The position numbers and the translations under genes were made by a program. DNA of 64,000 nt from assembly GCF_014641075.1 (NCBI RefSeq), contig NZ_BMHP01000001.1, forward strand, positions 682,001-746,000, in the 5' to 3' direction. Shown here in pieces: positions 18,098 through 28,192 of the stretch (position 1 is the stretch's first letter; each line of letters starts with the position of its first letter). This DNA comes from Paenibacillus nasutitermitis (lineage in GTDB: Bacteria; Bacillota; Bacilli; Paenibacillales; Paenibacillaceae). Below the pieces are notes generated by a model, which made no database searches, was not told the DNA's origin, and saw only the letters and a list, made by a program, of their open reading frames with translations.

Positions 18098-21000
18098 ATG
18101 GCGATACCGATAAAAGCTGCTGCCGAACGAACAATCAATATCCGGCTTAAACGAATCCTGATGATCAGCTCGGTCGCCGTTATTCTGGCGGCTTCCCTGC
18201 TGATCATGAATCTCCCGTCGAAAGGCGGAAAGCAATTCCGGAGTCCTGCCAGCGCGGACACGCTGCATGAACCGGTGTTTGCATCCCGTAACGAGAACGA
18301 AAGAACGTATGGCAGAGTGCTGGCTGACGGTTTGAAGAAGGGATACCCGGATTATGAAGGGGCCGATGTTTCCCTTGATATCGGACATATTGCCCAAAGC
18401 TCAGGCAAGGTGGAGAAGCAGACGATAGAAGGCAAACAGGCCGTGGTGACGGATGGGCTGGACAGTTGGGTCGAGTGGGAGTTCGAAGCCCCCGAGTCGG
18501 CCATGTATCAGATCGATATGGGTTATCTCCCCCTTGACGGGAAGAAATCTAGTGCCGAGAGGGCGCTGATGATTGACGGGAAGCGCCCCTTCAAGGAAGC
18601 CTCCAGATTCTCCTTCCAGCGCTACTGGCAGGAACAGGACGGTGAAAAATACGACAGCCAGGGCAATCAGATCCGCTCCCTGCAGAACGAAATTAGGAAG
18701 TGGCGTATAAAGCCGATGGAGCATCCCGAGAAATTTTACAATGAGGCTTACCGGTTTTATTTCGAAAAAGGAAAACATGCGATTCGCCTTATCGATGTGC
18801 GCGAGCCGATGGCGGTCTCGTCCATTGTATTGCATAAACCGGTTGTCCTAGCCGGCTATGAGGAAATAGCTGCCGGATATCTTTTGAAGGGCTACAAGAA
18901 GGCGGAAGGCGCACCGCTTAAATTCCAGACCGAGATTCCACTGGAAGCTTCGGAATTATCGCTTCGCGCGGAATGGAATGACGATCCCCACTCCGAGCCC
19001 AAAGCGATACAAAAGACAAACTACAATGTCTTTGGAGGTGCCCGCTGGAAGCTGGGCGGTCAAAACGCATCCTGGGAGTTTGACGTACAGGAAAGCGGAT
19101 TATACGAATTTGCTTTCCGTTATGCAGTCCCGATCCAAAACCAGGTTGCCCACCGGACGATCAGGATCGACGGGGAGGTCCCTTTCAAGGAAATGCAGGA
19201 GTATGTATTTCCAGCTATACAGGGCTGGTATATCGAGCCTCTCAAGGATGAGAACAACGAGCCATACCAGTTTTATTTAACGCAAGGCAAGCATGTCATT
19301 ACGGTCGAGGGCACGCTTGGTCCCATTCGGCAGGTGACGGAGGATATCACCAATGTCATCGACAATCTGTCTGAACTGAGCCAGGATGTGGTGAAGATAA
19401 CCGCTTCATCCAAGGATGCAAATGGGAAAATCACAACTGACCGCAACCAGGACTGGAATCTGGAGCGGTATATCCCGAATCTCGTGGAAAGACTGAATAC
19501 CGCGGCGGGCGTATTTGAACGCTCTTATGCCCTGATCAGGGAATCCAATGGTGGCAAGATGCCCTCCTACGGCCAATCGCTTCAGACTGCAATCAGCATG
19601 CTGAACAAAATGGCAGGCGATACCGAGGAAATCCCCTACATGCTTAATGAAGTGGGAACGGTGTCGGGCGCACTGGGTACGACCGTGCAGAGTCTGAAGG
19701 AACAGCCGCTTTATTTCGACTATATGCTGGCAAGCCCGCCCGGCACCGATTATCCGTCCGGCTATTCTTCCTTCCTGGAAAATATGGAGGCGACAGCGGT
19801 GAAATTCTCAGGCTCCTTCAACAAGGATTCGGCCGGGCAGGACGCGGCGGGAGACGAGAAGGTGCTTAAAGTCTGGGTGGCGCGCGGACGGGAATGGACG
19901 GATATTATCAAGTCCATGATTTTGGAGGACTTTACGCCACGCACCGGCATTCGGGTGGAAATCAACACCGTTCCGCTGGGTTCCGAGCATTTGCTGCTGC
20001 TGGCTTATACAGGGGGCAAGGCGCCTGATGTCGCACTTGGCGTAACGCCGAACATACCGGTGGAGTTCTCCGTCCGGGGCGCCGTAGTCGATCTGAACAG
20101 CTTCCCGGATGTGGACGAAGTCAAGCAGCGTTTCATCCCGGAAGCGCTGGTACCGCTCGCTTTCAATGGCGGATTATATGCGATTCCGGAAACGGTGGAC
20201 TTCAACCTGCTGTTCTACCGCGAGGATATCCTGAACCGGATCGGAACAAAACCGCCGCAGACCTGGCAGGAGGTGTATGCCCTTCTTCCGAGGCTGCAGG
20301 AGGAAGGAATGAGCTTCTACTATCCGGCGGGACCAGGCGGCTACACACCATTTCTGTTTCAGCATGGAGGATCGTTCTATTCCAAGGACGGCTTGAAGTC
20401 TGAACTGAATACTCCTGAAGCGCTCAGCGCATTCAAGGAGTGGACCAATCTGTTCAACAATTACAAAATGCCCCTGCAGGCTGATTTCTACCAGCGGTTC
20501 CGCAACGGTGAAATGCCTATCGGGATCGGGAATTACGACTTCTATGTGAAGCTGTCAACCTCGGCTCCGGAGCTGAACGGCCGCTGGAAAATGATACCGC
20601 TTCCCGGAATCGAGCGTGAGGACGGTGTCATTGACCGGAGCGCATCCGGAGCGGGTGCGGTAAGCGCCCTGCTGGGCACAACGGCGCAGACGGGTCTGAT
20701 TATGAGCTCGACGAAATACAAGCAAGAGTCCTGGGAGCTTCTGAAATGGTGGATGTCCGAGGAAACCCAGGAGCGTTTCGGCCTGGAGGTAGAAAGCATG
20801 GTCGGTGTCGGCTCCAGATGGAACAGCGCCAATGTGGAGGCTATCAAGGGCATGGCCTGGAGTAGAGACCAACTGGACGCGATTCTGGAGCAGTGGAAAT
20901 GGCTGCGCGAACAACCCGTCGTATTGGGTGGCTATTATACACAGCGGCACATTACCAACGCGTGGAATAAAGCGGTGCTGCTTGGCGACAATGAACGAAT

Positions 21001-21130
21001 CGCTTTGGAGGATGCCGTGAAGGAAATCAACAAGGAACTAACCCGCAAGCGGGAAGAATATAACACGATGATAAGAAGAAATGACGGCACGGCCAGCGCG
21101 GCGTTTGCGGAAGGAGAGGATCAGCCTTGA
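18098..21130 (+). CDS. Membrane-anchored CBM/solute-binding fusion protein (cassette 1)
   Basis: 1010 residues. A hydrophobic segment at about 20-40 has no lipobox and should be an uncleaved anchor. Two CBM6/35-like beta-sandwich modules follow (about 60-265 and 276-410), each with a VEWEF-type strand, AMYQIDMGY or GLYEFAFRY, and an IDGxxPFKE turn. A helical connector spans about 415-560. The C-terminal part from about 588 (LKVWVARGREWTD) is a family-1 extracellular solute-binding protein with FTPRTGIRVEIN, PDVALGVTPNIPVEF, FYREDILNRIG and GIGNYDFYVKL. Ordinary binding proteins are about 430 residues; this one is more than twice that. The stop overlaps the start of permease A. It probably presents a bound glycan to permeases A and B. 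A paralogue with the same architecture starts at 39921. Confidence 0.82.
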   Translation: MAIPIKAAAERTINIRLKRILMISSVAVILAASLLIMNLPSKGGKQFRSPASADTLHEPVFASRNENERTYGRVLADGLKKGYPDYEGADVSLDIGHIAQSSGKVEKQTIEGKQAVVTDGLDSWVEWEFEAPESAMYQIDMGYLPLDGKKSSAERALMIDGKRPFKEASRFSFQRYWQEQDGEKYDSQGNQIRSLQNEIRKWRIKPMEHPEKFYNEAYRFYFEKGKHAIRLIDVREPMAVSSIVLHKPVVLAGYEEIAAGYLLKGYKKAEGAPLKFQTEIPLEASELSLRAEWNDDPHSEPKAIQKTNYNVFGGARWKLGGQNASWEFDVQESGLYEFAFRYAVPIQNQVAHRTIRIDGEVPFKEMQEYVFPAIQGWYIEPLKDENNEPYQFYLTQGKHVITVEGTLGPIRQVTEDITNVIDNLSELSQDVVKITASSKDANGKITTDRNQDWNLERYIPNLVERLNTAAGVFERSYALIRESNGGKMPSYGQSLQTAISMLNKMAGDTEEIPYMLNEVGTVSGALGTTVQSLKEQPLYFDYMLASPPGTDYPSGYSSFLENMEATAVKFSGSFNKDSAGQDAAGDEKVLKVWVARGREWTDIIKSMILEDFTPRTGIRVEINTVPLGSEHLLLLAYTGGKAPDVALGVTPNIPVEFSVRGAVVDLNSFPDVDEVKQRFIPEALVPLAFNGGLYAIPETVDFNLLFYREDILNRIGTKPPQTWQEVYALLPRLQEEGMSFYYPAGPGGYTPFLFQHGGSFYSKDGLKSELNTPEALSAFKEWTNLFNNYKMPLQADFYQRFRNGEMPIGIGNYDFYVKLSTSAPELNGRWKMIPLPGIEREDGVIDRSASGAGAVSALLGTTAQTGLIMSSTKYKQESWELLKWWMSEETQERFGLEVESMVGVGSRWNSANVEAIKGMAWSRDQLDAILEQWKWLREQPVVLGGYYTQRHITNAWNKAVLLGDNERIALEDAVKEINKELTRKREEYNTMIRRNDGTASAAFAEGEDQP

Positions 21131-22092
21131 ACATGGCCAGAGTGGAAAAACAAGCCAGGCCAAAAAGGGGATTGACTCTGAACACAGCCAGATTGAAATG
21201 GCAGCTCGGCGAAATCTGGAAATGGCGGGTTTCGTATATCATGCTCGCCCCCTTCTTCCTGCTGTTTCTGATGTTTATCATTGTGCCGACCGTTTCCTCG
21301 GGTTATCTGAGCTTTACGTACTACAATATTTTACAGCCCCCGGTCTGGACGGGGTGGAGCAATTACATGACCCTGCTGGTGGACGATGAGATATTCATCA
21401 AGTCCTTGATGAACACACTTTATTTTGCCTTGGTAACAGGCCCGCTCGGTTATATTCTGGCGTTCCTCTTTGCCTGGCTTATTCATCAGATTCCCAAACG
21501 AATACGCTCCTTCTATACCTTGGTCTTCTACGTGCCTTCGCTGACCAGCGGTGTAGCTATGGCGGTTGTCTGGCTGGTCATTTTCGCCAACGACAGCTAT
21601 GGCTATCTGAACAGTCTCCTGATCCGCATCGGCGTAATCAGTGAGCCGATCCAGTGGCTCCAGAATGTGGACCTGATTATGCCGGTTGTCATTACCATTT
21701 CGCTGTGGATGAGTCTTGGAACAGGCTTTCTCGCCTTTCTGGCGGGCTTTGAAACCATCAATACCGAGCTTTACGATGCGGGCAAGGTGGATGGCATCCG
21801 CTCCCGCTTCCAGGAATTGTGGAATATCACGATTCCGTCCATGAAGCCTCAAATGCTCTTCGGCGCGGTACTCGCGGTTGTAGGCTCGTTCAAGGTCGGG
21901 GAAGTGAGCAAGGCGGTGGCGGGATTTCCGAGCCCTCTCTATGCCGGTCATACGGTGATCCTGCATCTTCAGGATTACGCGATCATCCGTTACGAAATGG
22001 GTTATGCCTCGGCCATATCGATTGTATTGTTCCTCATCATATACGGATTGGGAAAACTGTGTTTTACGTTATTTTCTTCGAAAGGAGAATAA
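21127..22092 (+). CDS. ABC sugar importer permease A, MalF-type (cassette 1)
   Basis: About 321 residues with six membrane segments after a charged N-terminal tail. The EAA loop reads YDAGKVDGIRSRFQELWNIT followed by IP, typical of CUT1 permeases that dock on the ATPase. The TTG at 21127 has GGAGAGG six bases upstream and overlaps the previous stop; ATG 21133 is an alternative start two codons later. It forms a pair with permease B, and the tight coupling to the fused binding protein suggests these three work together. No ATPase gene is in this cassette. Confidence 0.88.
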   Translation: MNMARVEKQARPKRGLTLNTARLKWQLGEIWKWRVSYIMLAPFFLLFLMFIIVPTVSSGYLSFTYYNILQPPVWTGWSNYMTLLVDDEIFIKSLMNTLYFALVTGPLGYILAFLFAWLIHQIPKRIRSFYTLVFYVPSLTSGVAMAVVWLVIFANDSYGYLNSLLIRIGVISEPIQWLQNVDLIMPVVITISLWMSLGTGFLAFLAGFETINTELYDAGKVDGIRSRFQELWNITIPSMKPQMLFGAVLAVVGSFKVGEVSKAVAGFPSPLYAGHTVILHLQDYAIIRYEMGYASAISIVLFLIIYGLGKLCFTLFSSKGE

Positions 22093-22098
22093 ACCGGC

Positions 22099-22962
22099 AT
22101 GTCCAAGAAGCTTCGCGGGACCAAACGAAAAAAAGATTACAGCCTGTTGATTATCCTGTTGTTTCTGACGGGACTTGGCATTTTCATGATGCTTCCGCTG
22201 GTTTTTCTGATCAGCACCGCATTCAAGCCGATGGAGGAACTCTTCGTCTATCCTCCGCGATTTCTCGTCTACCATCCGACCCTGGATAATTTCAAAAATT
22301 TATTTTTGGCCATGAGCGGCGACCGGATTCCGCTGACCCGTTATTTCTTCAACAGCATCCTCGTCAGCGGCGTGACGGTTTCCCTGACGATTATCATCGG
22401 ATCATTGGCCAGCTATCCGCTTGCCAAGCATAAGTTTCCGGGGCACAAGATGCTGTTCGGCCTGATCATCGTTTCGCTTATGTTTGCGCCCGAGGTCGTG
22501 GAAATTCCCCGATATCTGGTTGTTTCCTATTTGGGGCTTATGGATACGTACAGCGCGCTCATTCTGCCTTCGCTGGCTTTCCCGATCGGGCTGTTTCTGA
22601 TGAAGCAATTCTTGGAGCAGGTTCCCGATGAAATTTTTGAAGCGGGCAAAGTCGACGGGGCAAGTGAATGGACGATGCTTTTCCGGTTTGCCATCCCGCT
22701 GATCCGTCCGGCATGGGCGACAGTTGTCATTCTGAGCTTTACGGCGATATGGAACGATGCCGGATCATCCGCGCTGTTTACGCAGACGGAACAGATGAAA
22801 ACGCTTCCGTATTACCTGTCCACCGTGAACGGGCAAGGGGTTGCACGAGCAGGCGCCAATGCGGCGGCAACGTTCCTGCTGACCGTTCCGACCGTGTTGA
22901 TTTTTGTTTTGTTCCAGCGCCAGGTGCTGTCCACCATGGCTCATTCCGGAATCAAATCCTAG
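22099..22962 (+). CDS. ABC sugar importer permease B, MalG-type (cassette 1)
   Basis: 287 residues, six membrane segments, EAA loop FEAGKVDGASEWTMLFRFAI. It belongs to the CUT1 MalG-like permeases and starts six bases after permease A with AAAGGAGAA as ribosome binding site. N-terminal basic residues (KKLRGTKRKKD) keep the start cytoplasmic. Together with permease A it should form the channel for the product delivered by the fused binding protein. Its closest relative in the window is the product of 43829-44692. Confidence 0.88.
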   Translation: MSKKLRGTKRKKDYSLLIILLFLTGLGIFMMLPLVFLISTAFKPMEELFVYPPRFLVYHPTLDNFKNLFLAMSGDRIPLTRYFFNSILVSGVTVSLTIIIGSLASYPLAKHKFPGHKMLFGLIIVSLMFAPEVVEIPRYLVVSYLGLMDTYSALILPSLAFPIGLFLMKQFLEQVPDEIFEAGKVDGASEWTMLFRFAIPLIRPAWATVVILSFTAIWNDAGSSALFTQTEQMKTLPYYLSTVNGQGVARAGANAAATFLLTVPTVLIFVLFQRQVLSTMAHSGIKS

Positions 22963-22974
22963 GGGGACGAAAAC

Positions 22975-25077
22975 ATGCTGCACAAATGTTATGCCATTAC
23001 CCTTTCGTCCATTGTCGTTCTCCTGCTGGCAGCTGCGCTGGTACCGGCTAACCGGGCGGCCGCGGCCACGCCGTTTCCTAATTATTATATTAGCCCGGAC
23101 GGCTTCTATCTGAAGGTGCCGGCGCCTTATGTCCCGGACGGAACGATTGCTTTGGATGGACAGCCGGGCGGAGGACTGAAGAAGCCGCAGGATTTGTTCA
23201 TCGACGGCGAGGATCATTTGTTTATCGCGGATACGGAAAACAAGCGGGTAATCAAAACCGACAATAAGGGCAATATTCTGCTCGTTATCGGAACAGGTGA
23301 AGGGGATTCGGACAAGGGCAAGCTTTCCGCTCCCAGAGGAATATTCGTGGATGGGGAAGGCATGATTTATGTCACGGATGCCACCAAGCAGCGGATCGTC
23401 CAATACGACAAAGAGGGCAAGTTCATCCGTGAGCTGGGCAAGCCGACTTCGCCGCTGCTGGGCGAGAATCTGGTTTATCAGCCGGTCAAAGTCATTGTGG
23501 ATAACCGCAAATATTTCTACGTTGTCAATCAAGGGGACCAGAAAGGCTTGATGATGCTCGATTCCGATGGAGAATTCCGCGGTTATTTCGGAGGGAACCG
23601 GGTTCAGGCCACGTTTGCGACCACCTTGATCCGGTTGCTCTACAATCAGCAGCAGCGGGCAGGGTCATATGTGAATCTTCCGTATTCCTTTAATAATGTG
23701 TCGCTTGCGCCGGATAACTACATCTACTCCACAACGACGGGACTTAGCAGCAAGCAGGTCCGCAAATTCAATGCCGTGGGCGGGGACGTTTATCCGGGTG
23801 CCAGCGACTTTACAGATCAATCGTTCGACTACGACAACCGTACGCAAAATTTTATCGATTCCGTGATCGATGAAAGCGGCAATATGACGATTGTAGATCA
23901 GACTTATGGACGCATGTACCAATACGACGTGAATGGACGCCTGTTGTTTGCTTTCGGCAGCAACGGAATCAATAGGGGGAACTTCAATTCCGCCGTAGCC
24001 ATCAGTATCGACAGCAAAGGCAATCTGTATGTGCTGGACCAGAATCTGAATCTCATTCACCGTTTTCACCCGACGGAGTTTACCTCTCTGGTCCACAAGG
24101 CAAATGTTCTTTTCAATGAAGGCAAATATAATGAATCCTTCGCCCCCTGGCAGAGGGTCCGCGATCATAACAACTTCTATGAGCTTGCCTTGCAGGCAAT
24201 GGGCCAGAGCGAGTTGAGGCAGGAAGAATACGCGGGAGCCATGGAATATTTTAAAGCAGCCTATGACAAAACAGGGTACTCGGATGCTTTTTATGAATTC
24301 CGGCGCGAGTATGTAAAAAAGCATTTTAATGTGATTGCTTCAAGTGTCCTGACCGCCGTGCTTGTGCTCTATATCGCCCTGAAGCTGAAATCCCGAAGGA
24401 GCAGGAAAGGCCCGGACATGGCCGCGAGACATCCAGCCCTCAGACCGTTTGCCGCCGCAGGGGGATTCTTCAGGGAAGCGTTCTGGGTGATGACGCATCC
24501 ATTTCAAGGTTATGAGGCACTCAAATACGATAATAAGGGCAAATGGTCCAAGGCTCTGCTGCTTATGGGATTATATATTATCGTGAGCGTCCTGCAGCTT
24601 GTCCTGATAAGCTTCACCTTCGAAGAGTATCCCATCCAATTCGTCGATTGGGAATTTATCATTTTGTACCCGGTTCTCTATTGGGTGCTCTGGAGTGTCG
24701 TCAGTTACGGCCTGACGACGATCAGCAGCGGCGAAGGAAGACTTCGCGAAGTCTTTATAGCGACCTCGTATTGCTTTACGCCGTTTATCTTCTTTTCCAT
24801 TCCGCTTACGCTACTTACCCATTTGATGACGCTGAAAGAAAGCAAATTCTACGACTTGTTCGGCAATATCATGCTTGTCTGGGTTATTTTCCTGCTGTAT
24901 GTCAGCGTAAGAGAAACCCACAGCTTCGATTCCGGCAAAGCGTTCGGCATCTCGATCCTGACCGTACTCGGAAGCGTCGTTATGATTCTGCTGGTATTCG
25001 TATTATATGGTCTGGGAGCGAATCTGATCGACTTTGCTCAGCAGATCGCAAGGGAGGCGTTCTACGTTGGCAGCTGA
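22975..25077 (+). CDS. NHL-propeller / TPR-like / Yip1 membrane protein (cassette 1)
   Basis: 700 residues. A signal sequence (1-30, ending RAAAA) leads to an NHL-type beta-propeller (about 60-365) with repeats such as PQDLFIDGEDHLFIADTENK, PRGIFVDGEGMIYVTDATKQ and AISIDSKGNLYVLDQNLN. Residues 370-440 form two TPR-like helical hairpins (ANVLFNEGKYNES; SELRQEEYAGAMEYFKAAYD). A membrane segment near 450 is followed by a charged loop and a Yip1-type domain with five membrane segments (about 515-690). Topology predicts an extracellular propeller tied to the membrane. No function is established; position between two permease pairs suggests a scaffold, sensor or handling factor for the importer. 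A paralogue of the same layout is at 44731-46788. Confidence 0.78.
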   Translation: MLHKCYAITLSSIVVLLLAAALVPANRAAAATPFPNYYISPDGFYLKVPAPYVPDGTIALDGQPGGGLKKPQDLFIDGEDHLFIADTENKRVIKTDNKGNILLVIGTGEGDSDKGKLSAPRGIFVDGEGMIYVTDATKQRIVQYDKEGKFIRELGKPTSPLLGENLVYQPVKVIVDNRKYFYVVNQGDQKGLMMLDSDGEFRGYFGGNRVQATFATTLIRLLYNQQQRAGSYVNLPYSFNNVSLAPDNYIYSTTTGLSSKQVRKFNAVGGDVYPGASDFTDQSFDYDNRTQNFIDSVIDESGNMTIVDQTYGRMYQYDVNGRLLFAFGSNGINRGNFNSAVAISIDSKGNLYVLDQNLNLIHRFHPTEFTSLVHKANVLFNEGKYNESFAPWQRVRDHNNFYELALQAMGQSELRQEEYAGAMEYFKAAYDKTGYSDAFYEFRREYVKKHFNVIASSVLTAVLVLYIALKLKSRRSRKGPDMAARHPALRPFAAAGGFFREAFWVMTHPFQGYEALKYDNKGKWSKALLLMGLYIIVSVLQLVLISFTFEEYPIQFVDWEFIILYPVLYWVLWSVVSYGLTTISSGEGRLREVFIATSYCFTPFIFFSIPLTLLTHLMTLKESKFYDLFGNIMLVWVIFLLYVSVRETHSFDSGKAFGISILTVLGSVVMILLVFVLYGLGANLIDFAQQIAREAFYVGS

Positions 25078-27340
25078 GTTCTGGAACCGAAAACGGGTAG
25101 GCGCGCTCGTAAAAATATTGATCGCCTGTGGGGCGCTTCTCTGGTTTATCTGGTGGATTATGCCTCAGGGAGAGAGCTCGGTGGTTTTCCACTATGATGA
25201 AGGTGAGTTTACACCTGCGGCGGAATCAACCGGCGGGGAGCTGCCTCTGGGCGAAGGGATGAAAGTTTATGCCAGAGATGGACAGCTGGAACTCTCGGCC
25301 GATCTGGGCAAACAGCTGTTCAAAATCAAAGATACGGCAACCGGCGTGGAATGGGCCAGCGGCCCGGATACTGCGGGCGACAAATCCATTAATACGCTCA
25401 CCGCAAAAATCGTCGGCTCACCGTTCATCATCAGCTACACGAAAGACAACAGCCAGGTCAACACGCTGGCCATTCTTAGCGGAGATACCAAATGGAAAGC
25501 TTTCCCGATTAAGGGAGGCGTACAGATTCATTATGACCTTAAATCGCTGGGCATCAAATTTATAGCTGAATTTGCCCTGGAGGATGGAGCGTTGACCGTC
25601 CGCATTCCGGAAGAAGGGATCGAGGAAACGAAAGGCCCCAATATGGGTTCGCTGGTATCGCTCAAGATTCTTCCGATGCTGGGAGCGGCCAAGCAAGGCG
25701 AGCAGGGATATATCATTGTACCCGACGGCTCCGGCGCTCTGGTAGATTTCAGCAAACCGCATAATCAGGCAACCCAGGAATACAGCAAATGGATTTATGG
25801 GGAGGACCCTGTTCTGGACCCGCAGTTTGATCCCAAGATTCAGGAGGAAATCGCTATCCCGGTGCTGGGTGTCGTGAAGCAGGACGGCGGTTATGTCCAG
25901 ACGGTCATTGAAGGTGCAGGAGATGCCAAGGTGGTCGTCAGCCAGCCGGGCATCCAGCGGATTAACTATTACCGCGGCGGCTTTGAGTTGTTTCTCCGCA
26001 AATCTTATGTCACCTATTACGGGGACTCATGGTCGGCCTCGCCCATTAACCGCGTGGAAGCGGGGCGCATTGGGATGGACAGGGCTGTCCGGTTTGATTT
26101 TGTGTCCGGCCCGGATACCACCTATGCCGATCTGGCCAGGCTGGTCGGCGACCGCATGTTTGGCAGCGAGAAGAGTCCGGCGGAAAGCAAGCCGCCTCTG
26201 ATCCAGTTGTTCCAGGGCGTGCAAAGCAGAGGAGACAGCTACAGCAAACGGCTGGAGACGATGACGACCTTCGCGGAAGCCAGGAAAATCATGGAGAGAC
26301 TGGGACAGGAGGGGATTACCGCATTCTCCGCCGAGATTAAAGGCTGGTACAACGATGGTTATTACGGCAGGCTGCCGGATCGTTTTCCCGTCGAGAAAGC
26401 CTTCGGAGGAGCAAAAGGGCTTGCCGATTTGCTGAAGTGGACAGCGAGCCAGGGCATCGAAACTTCATTGGAAGATAATTATCTGGATGTTTACCGGAAA
26501 GAAAAAGATGGCGTATCCCTCCGCACCGATACGGTGCGCAAACCGGATAACCGCCAATACGTCAATAAGCCGATCGGAACAACCGGCTGGTACCGCTGGG
26601 GGACCAGCTGGTATACGCTCAGCCCTCCGGTTGCGGATAAAAAAGTAGTGGAAGCCGATCTGGACAGGTTGAAGGAACTGGGCGTGCAATCCGTTAATCT
26701 ACGCCATCTTGGCGAACGGCTGACCAGCGACTATAACGCAGACTATCCCCTGCGGCGGGGAGAAACGCAGGCCTATTACGAGAAATGGCTGGAGCTTGCA
26801 CGCAAGAAACTGGGAGCGGCCGGCATCTATTACGGCAATGACTTCGCGGTTAAGCATGCGGACCGTGTCGTGGGCATTCCGCAGTATGCCTCGAACCATT
26901 ATTTATTCGACGAGGAAATCCCGCTGCTCCAGATGATCTATCACGGTCGTATTCCTTATTACTCGGGGGCGCTCAACCGCAGCGACGATTCTGCGATCGA
27001 ACAGTTGAAAGCTATTGAATACGGGGCTATACCCGTCTATGAATTGACCTATCGCGATACGACTCCGCTGCGTTATACGAACTATGATTTTCTGTTCAGC
27101 TCGCAATACGAAACCTGGCTGCCTTCCATCAAATCGGCGTTCGGCGGTTGGCAGAATGCGGTGGAGCCTTTCGGCAGCTTGCAGATGTCCGGTCATGAGA
27201 GGCTGCAGGACGGCGTATTCAAGACCACCTATTCCGATGGCAGCATGGTTTGGGTGAATTACAATGACGAGATGGCAACCGTCGATGGGGTATCCATTAA
27301 ACCGATGAATTATCTGGTGTCCAAAGGCGGTGGTGCATAG
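25067..27340 (+). CDS. DUF5696-like membrane-anchored protein, possible glycosidase (cassette 1)
   Basis: About 757 residues from the TTG at 25067, which has AGGGAGG nine bases upstream; the first codons overlap the end of the NHL/Yip1 gene. One membrane segment (about 14-30, LVKILIACGALLWFIWWIM) anchors an extracellular part. Residues 60-370 are a beta-rich sandwich domain; residues 380-730 look like a TIM barrel, with conserved spots also present in the cassette 2 paralogue: EIKGWY, SLEDNY, LRHLGE, DYNADYP, GNDF, HGRIPYY and KAIEYGAIP. The sandwich-then-barrel order resembles GH101-type and related glycosidases, so hydrolysis of a glycan at the membrane is plausible but unproven. I recognise it as DUF5696-like; biochemical function is not known to me. 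Confidence 0.68.
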   Translation: MAAEFWNRKRVGALVKILIACGALLWFIWWIMPQGESSVVFHYDEGEFTPAAESTGGELPLGEGMKVYARDGQLELSADLGKQLFKIKDTATGVEWASGPDTAGDKSINTLTAKIVGSPFIISYTKDNSQVNTLAILSGDTKWKAFPIKGGVQIHYDLKSLGIKFIAEFALEDGALTVRIPEEGIEETKGPNMGSLVSLKILPMLGAAKQGEQGYIIVPDGSGALVDFSKPHNQATQEYSKWIYGEDPVLDPQFDPKIQEEIAIPVLGVVKQDGGYVQTVIEGAGDAKVVVSQPGIQRINYYRGGFELFLRKSYVTYYGDSWSASPINRVEAGRIGMDRAVRFDFVSGPDTTYADLARLVGDRMFGSEKSPAESKPPLIQLFQGVQSRGDSYSKRLETMTTFAEARKIMERLGQEGITAFSAEIKGWYNDGYYGRLPDRFPVEKAFGGAKGLADLLKWTASQGIETSLEDNYLDVYRKEKDGVSLRTDTVRKPDNRQYVNKPIGTTGWYRWGTSWYTLSPPVADKKVVEADLDRLKELGVQSVNLRHLGERLTSDYNADYPLRRGETQAYYEKWLELARKKLGAAGIYYGNDFAVKHADRVVGIPQYASNHYLFDEEIPLLQMIYHGRIPYYSGALNRSDDSAIEQLKAIEYGAIPVYELTYRDTTPLRYTNYDFLFSSQYETWLPSIKSAFGGWQNAVEPFGSLQMSGHERLQDGVFKTTYSDGSMVWVNYNDEMATVDGVSIKPMNYLVSKGGGA

Positions 27341-28192
27341 ATGAGCAAACGCAGAGGCTACAGCATGGAACGCAAAAAAATGATAGAAGGTTATTTGTTT
27401 GTTTCCGTGTGGGTGATCGGATTTCTGGCTTTCACACTTTATCCGCTGCTCAGCAGCCTGAAAATCAGCTTTACGACGGCAAAGGTCAATGATCTTCTGA
27501 ATGGAACCTGGGTGGGATTCGCCAATTATAAAACCGTTATTGCCGATCCCCAGTTCGGATCTTATTTTACGGATCAGATTGTCCGTTCGCTGATCGATGC
27601 GCCGATCATTTCGATTTTCGCTCTGATCTCAGCGGTTCTGCTCAATGGGGAGATTGCAGGCAAACGCTACTGGCGGGCGGTCTTCTTCACGCCGATTATC
27701 ATCAGCGGACTGATGATTGAGATTCTGAACAGCCAGGGCGCCGCGAACTTCTCTATTTTCCAGCAAATCGGGGGGAGCGGGATCATCGCCGATTTTATCG
27801 GCGAAGACACCTTTACCCGGATGGGACAGCTGCTATGGAGAAGCTGCGTTGAGATTTTGATTTTCCTTGCAGGTCTTCAATCCATCTCGCGTTCCCTTTA
27901 TGAAGCGGCGCAGATGGATGGGGCTACACCATGGGAGTGTTTCTGGAAAATTACCCTTCCATCCATGTCGCCTGTCGTAATTCTGACGATTATCTATGCG
28001 ACAATCGATTCCTTCACGGCCCCGGACAACCAGATTATGGCCTATATCAAGCAGTACAGTATCGTAACATTCAAATTCGGCCCTGGTGCGGCTCTGAGCT
28101 GGATGTATTTTATGACCATCATTGTGGTCATTCTGGCCATATTTTACATCGGAAGGAGGTTCACGGCCAATGAAGGACCCAACCGGCATTAA
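27341..28192 (+). CDS. ABC sugar importer permease C (cassette 1)
   Basis: 283 residues with six membrane segments and the EAA loop YEAAQMDGATPWECFWKITL. A CUT1 MalF-like permease, beginning at the base after the DUF5696 stop codon and overlapping permease D by 23 bases. The EAA loop has the classical EAA triplet, unlike the DAG/EAG variants of permeases A and B, so the two pairs belong to different subgroups. It should work with permease D and the lipoprotein at 29396. Confidence 0.87.
   Translation: MSKRRGYSMERKKMIEGYLFVSVWVIGFLAFTLYPLLSSLKISFTTAKVNDLLNGTWVGFANYKTVIADPQFGSYFTDQIVRSLIDAPIISIFALISAVLLNGEIAGKRYWRAVFFTPIIISGLMIEILNSQGAANFSIFQQIGGSGIIADFIGEDTFTRMGQLLWRSCVEILIFLAGLQSISRSLYEAAQMDGATPWECFWKITLPSMSPVVILTIIYATIDSFTAPDNQIMAYIKQYSIVTFKFGPGAALSWMYFMTIIVVILAIFYIGRRFTANEGPNRH

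Noticed and set aside
24543..25100. Plus-strand frame of 185 codons
   Set aside because: Out-of-frame shadow inside the Yip1 domain of the NHL/Yip1 gene.
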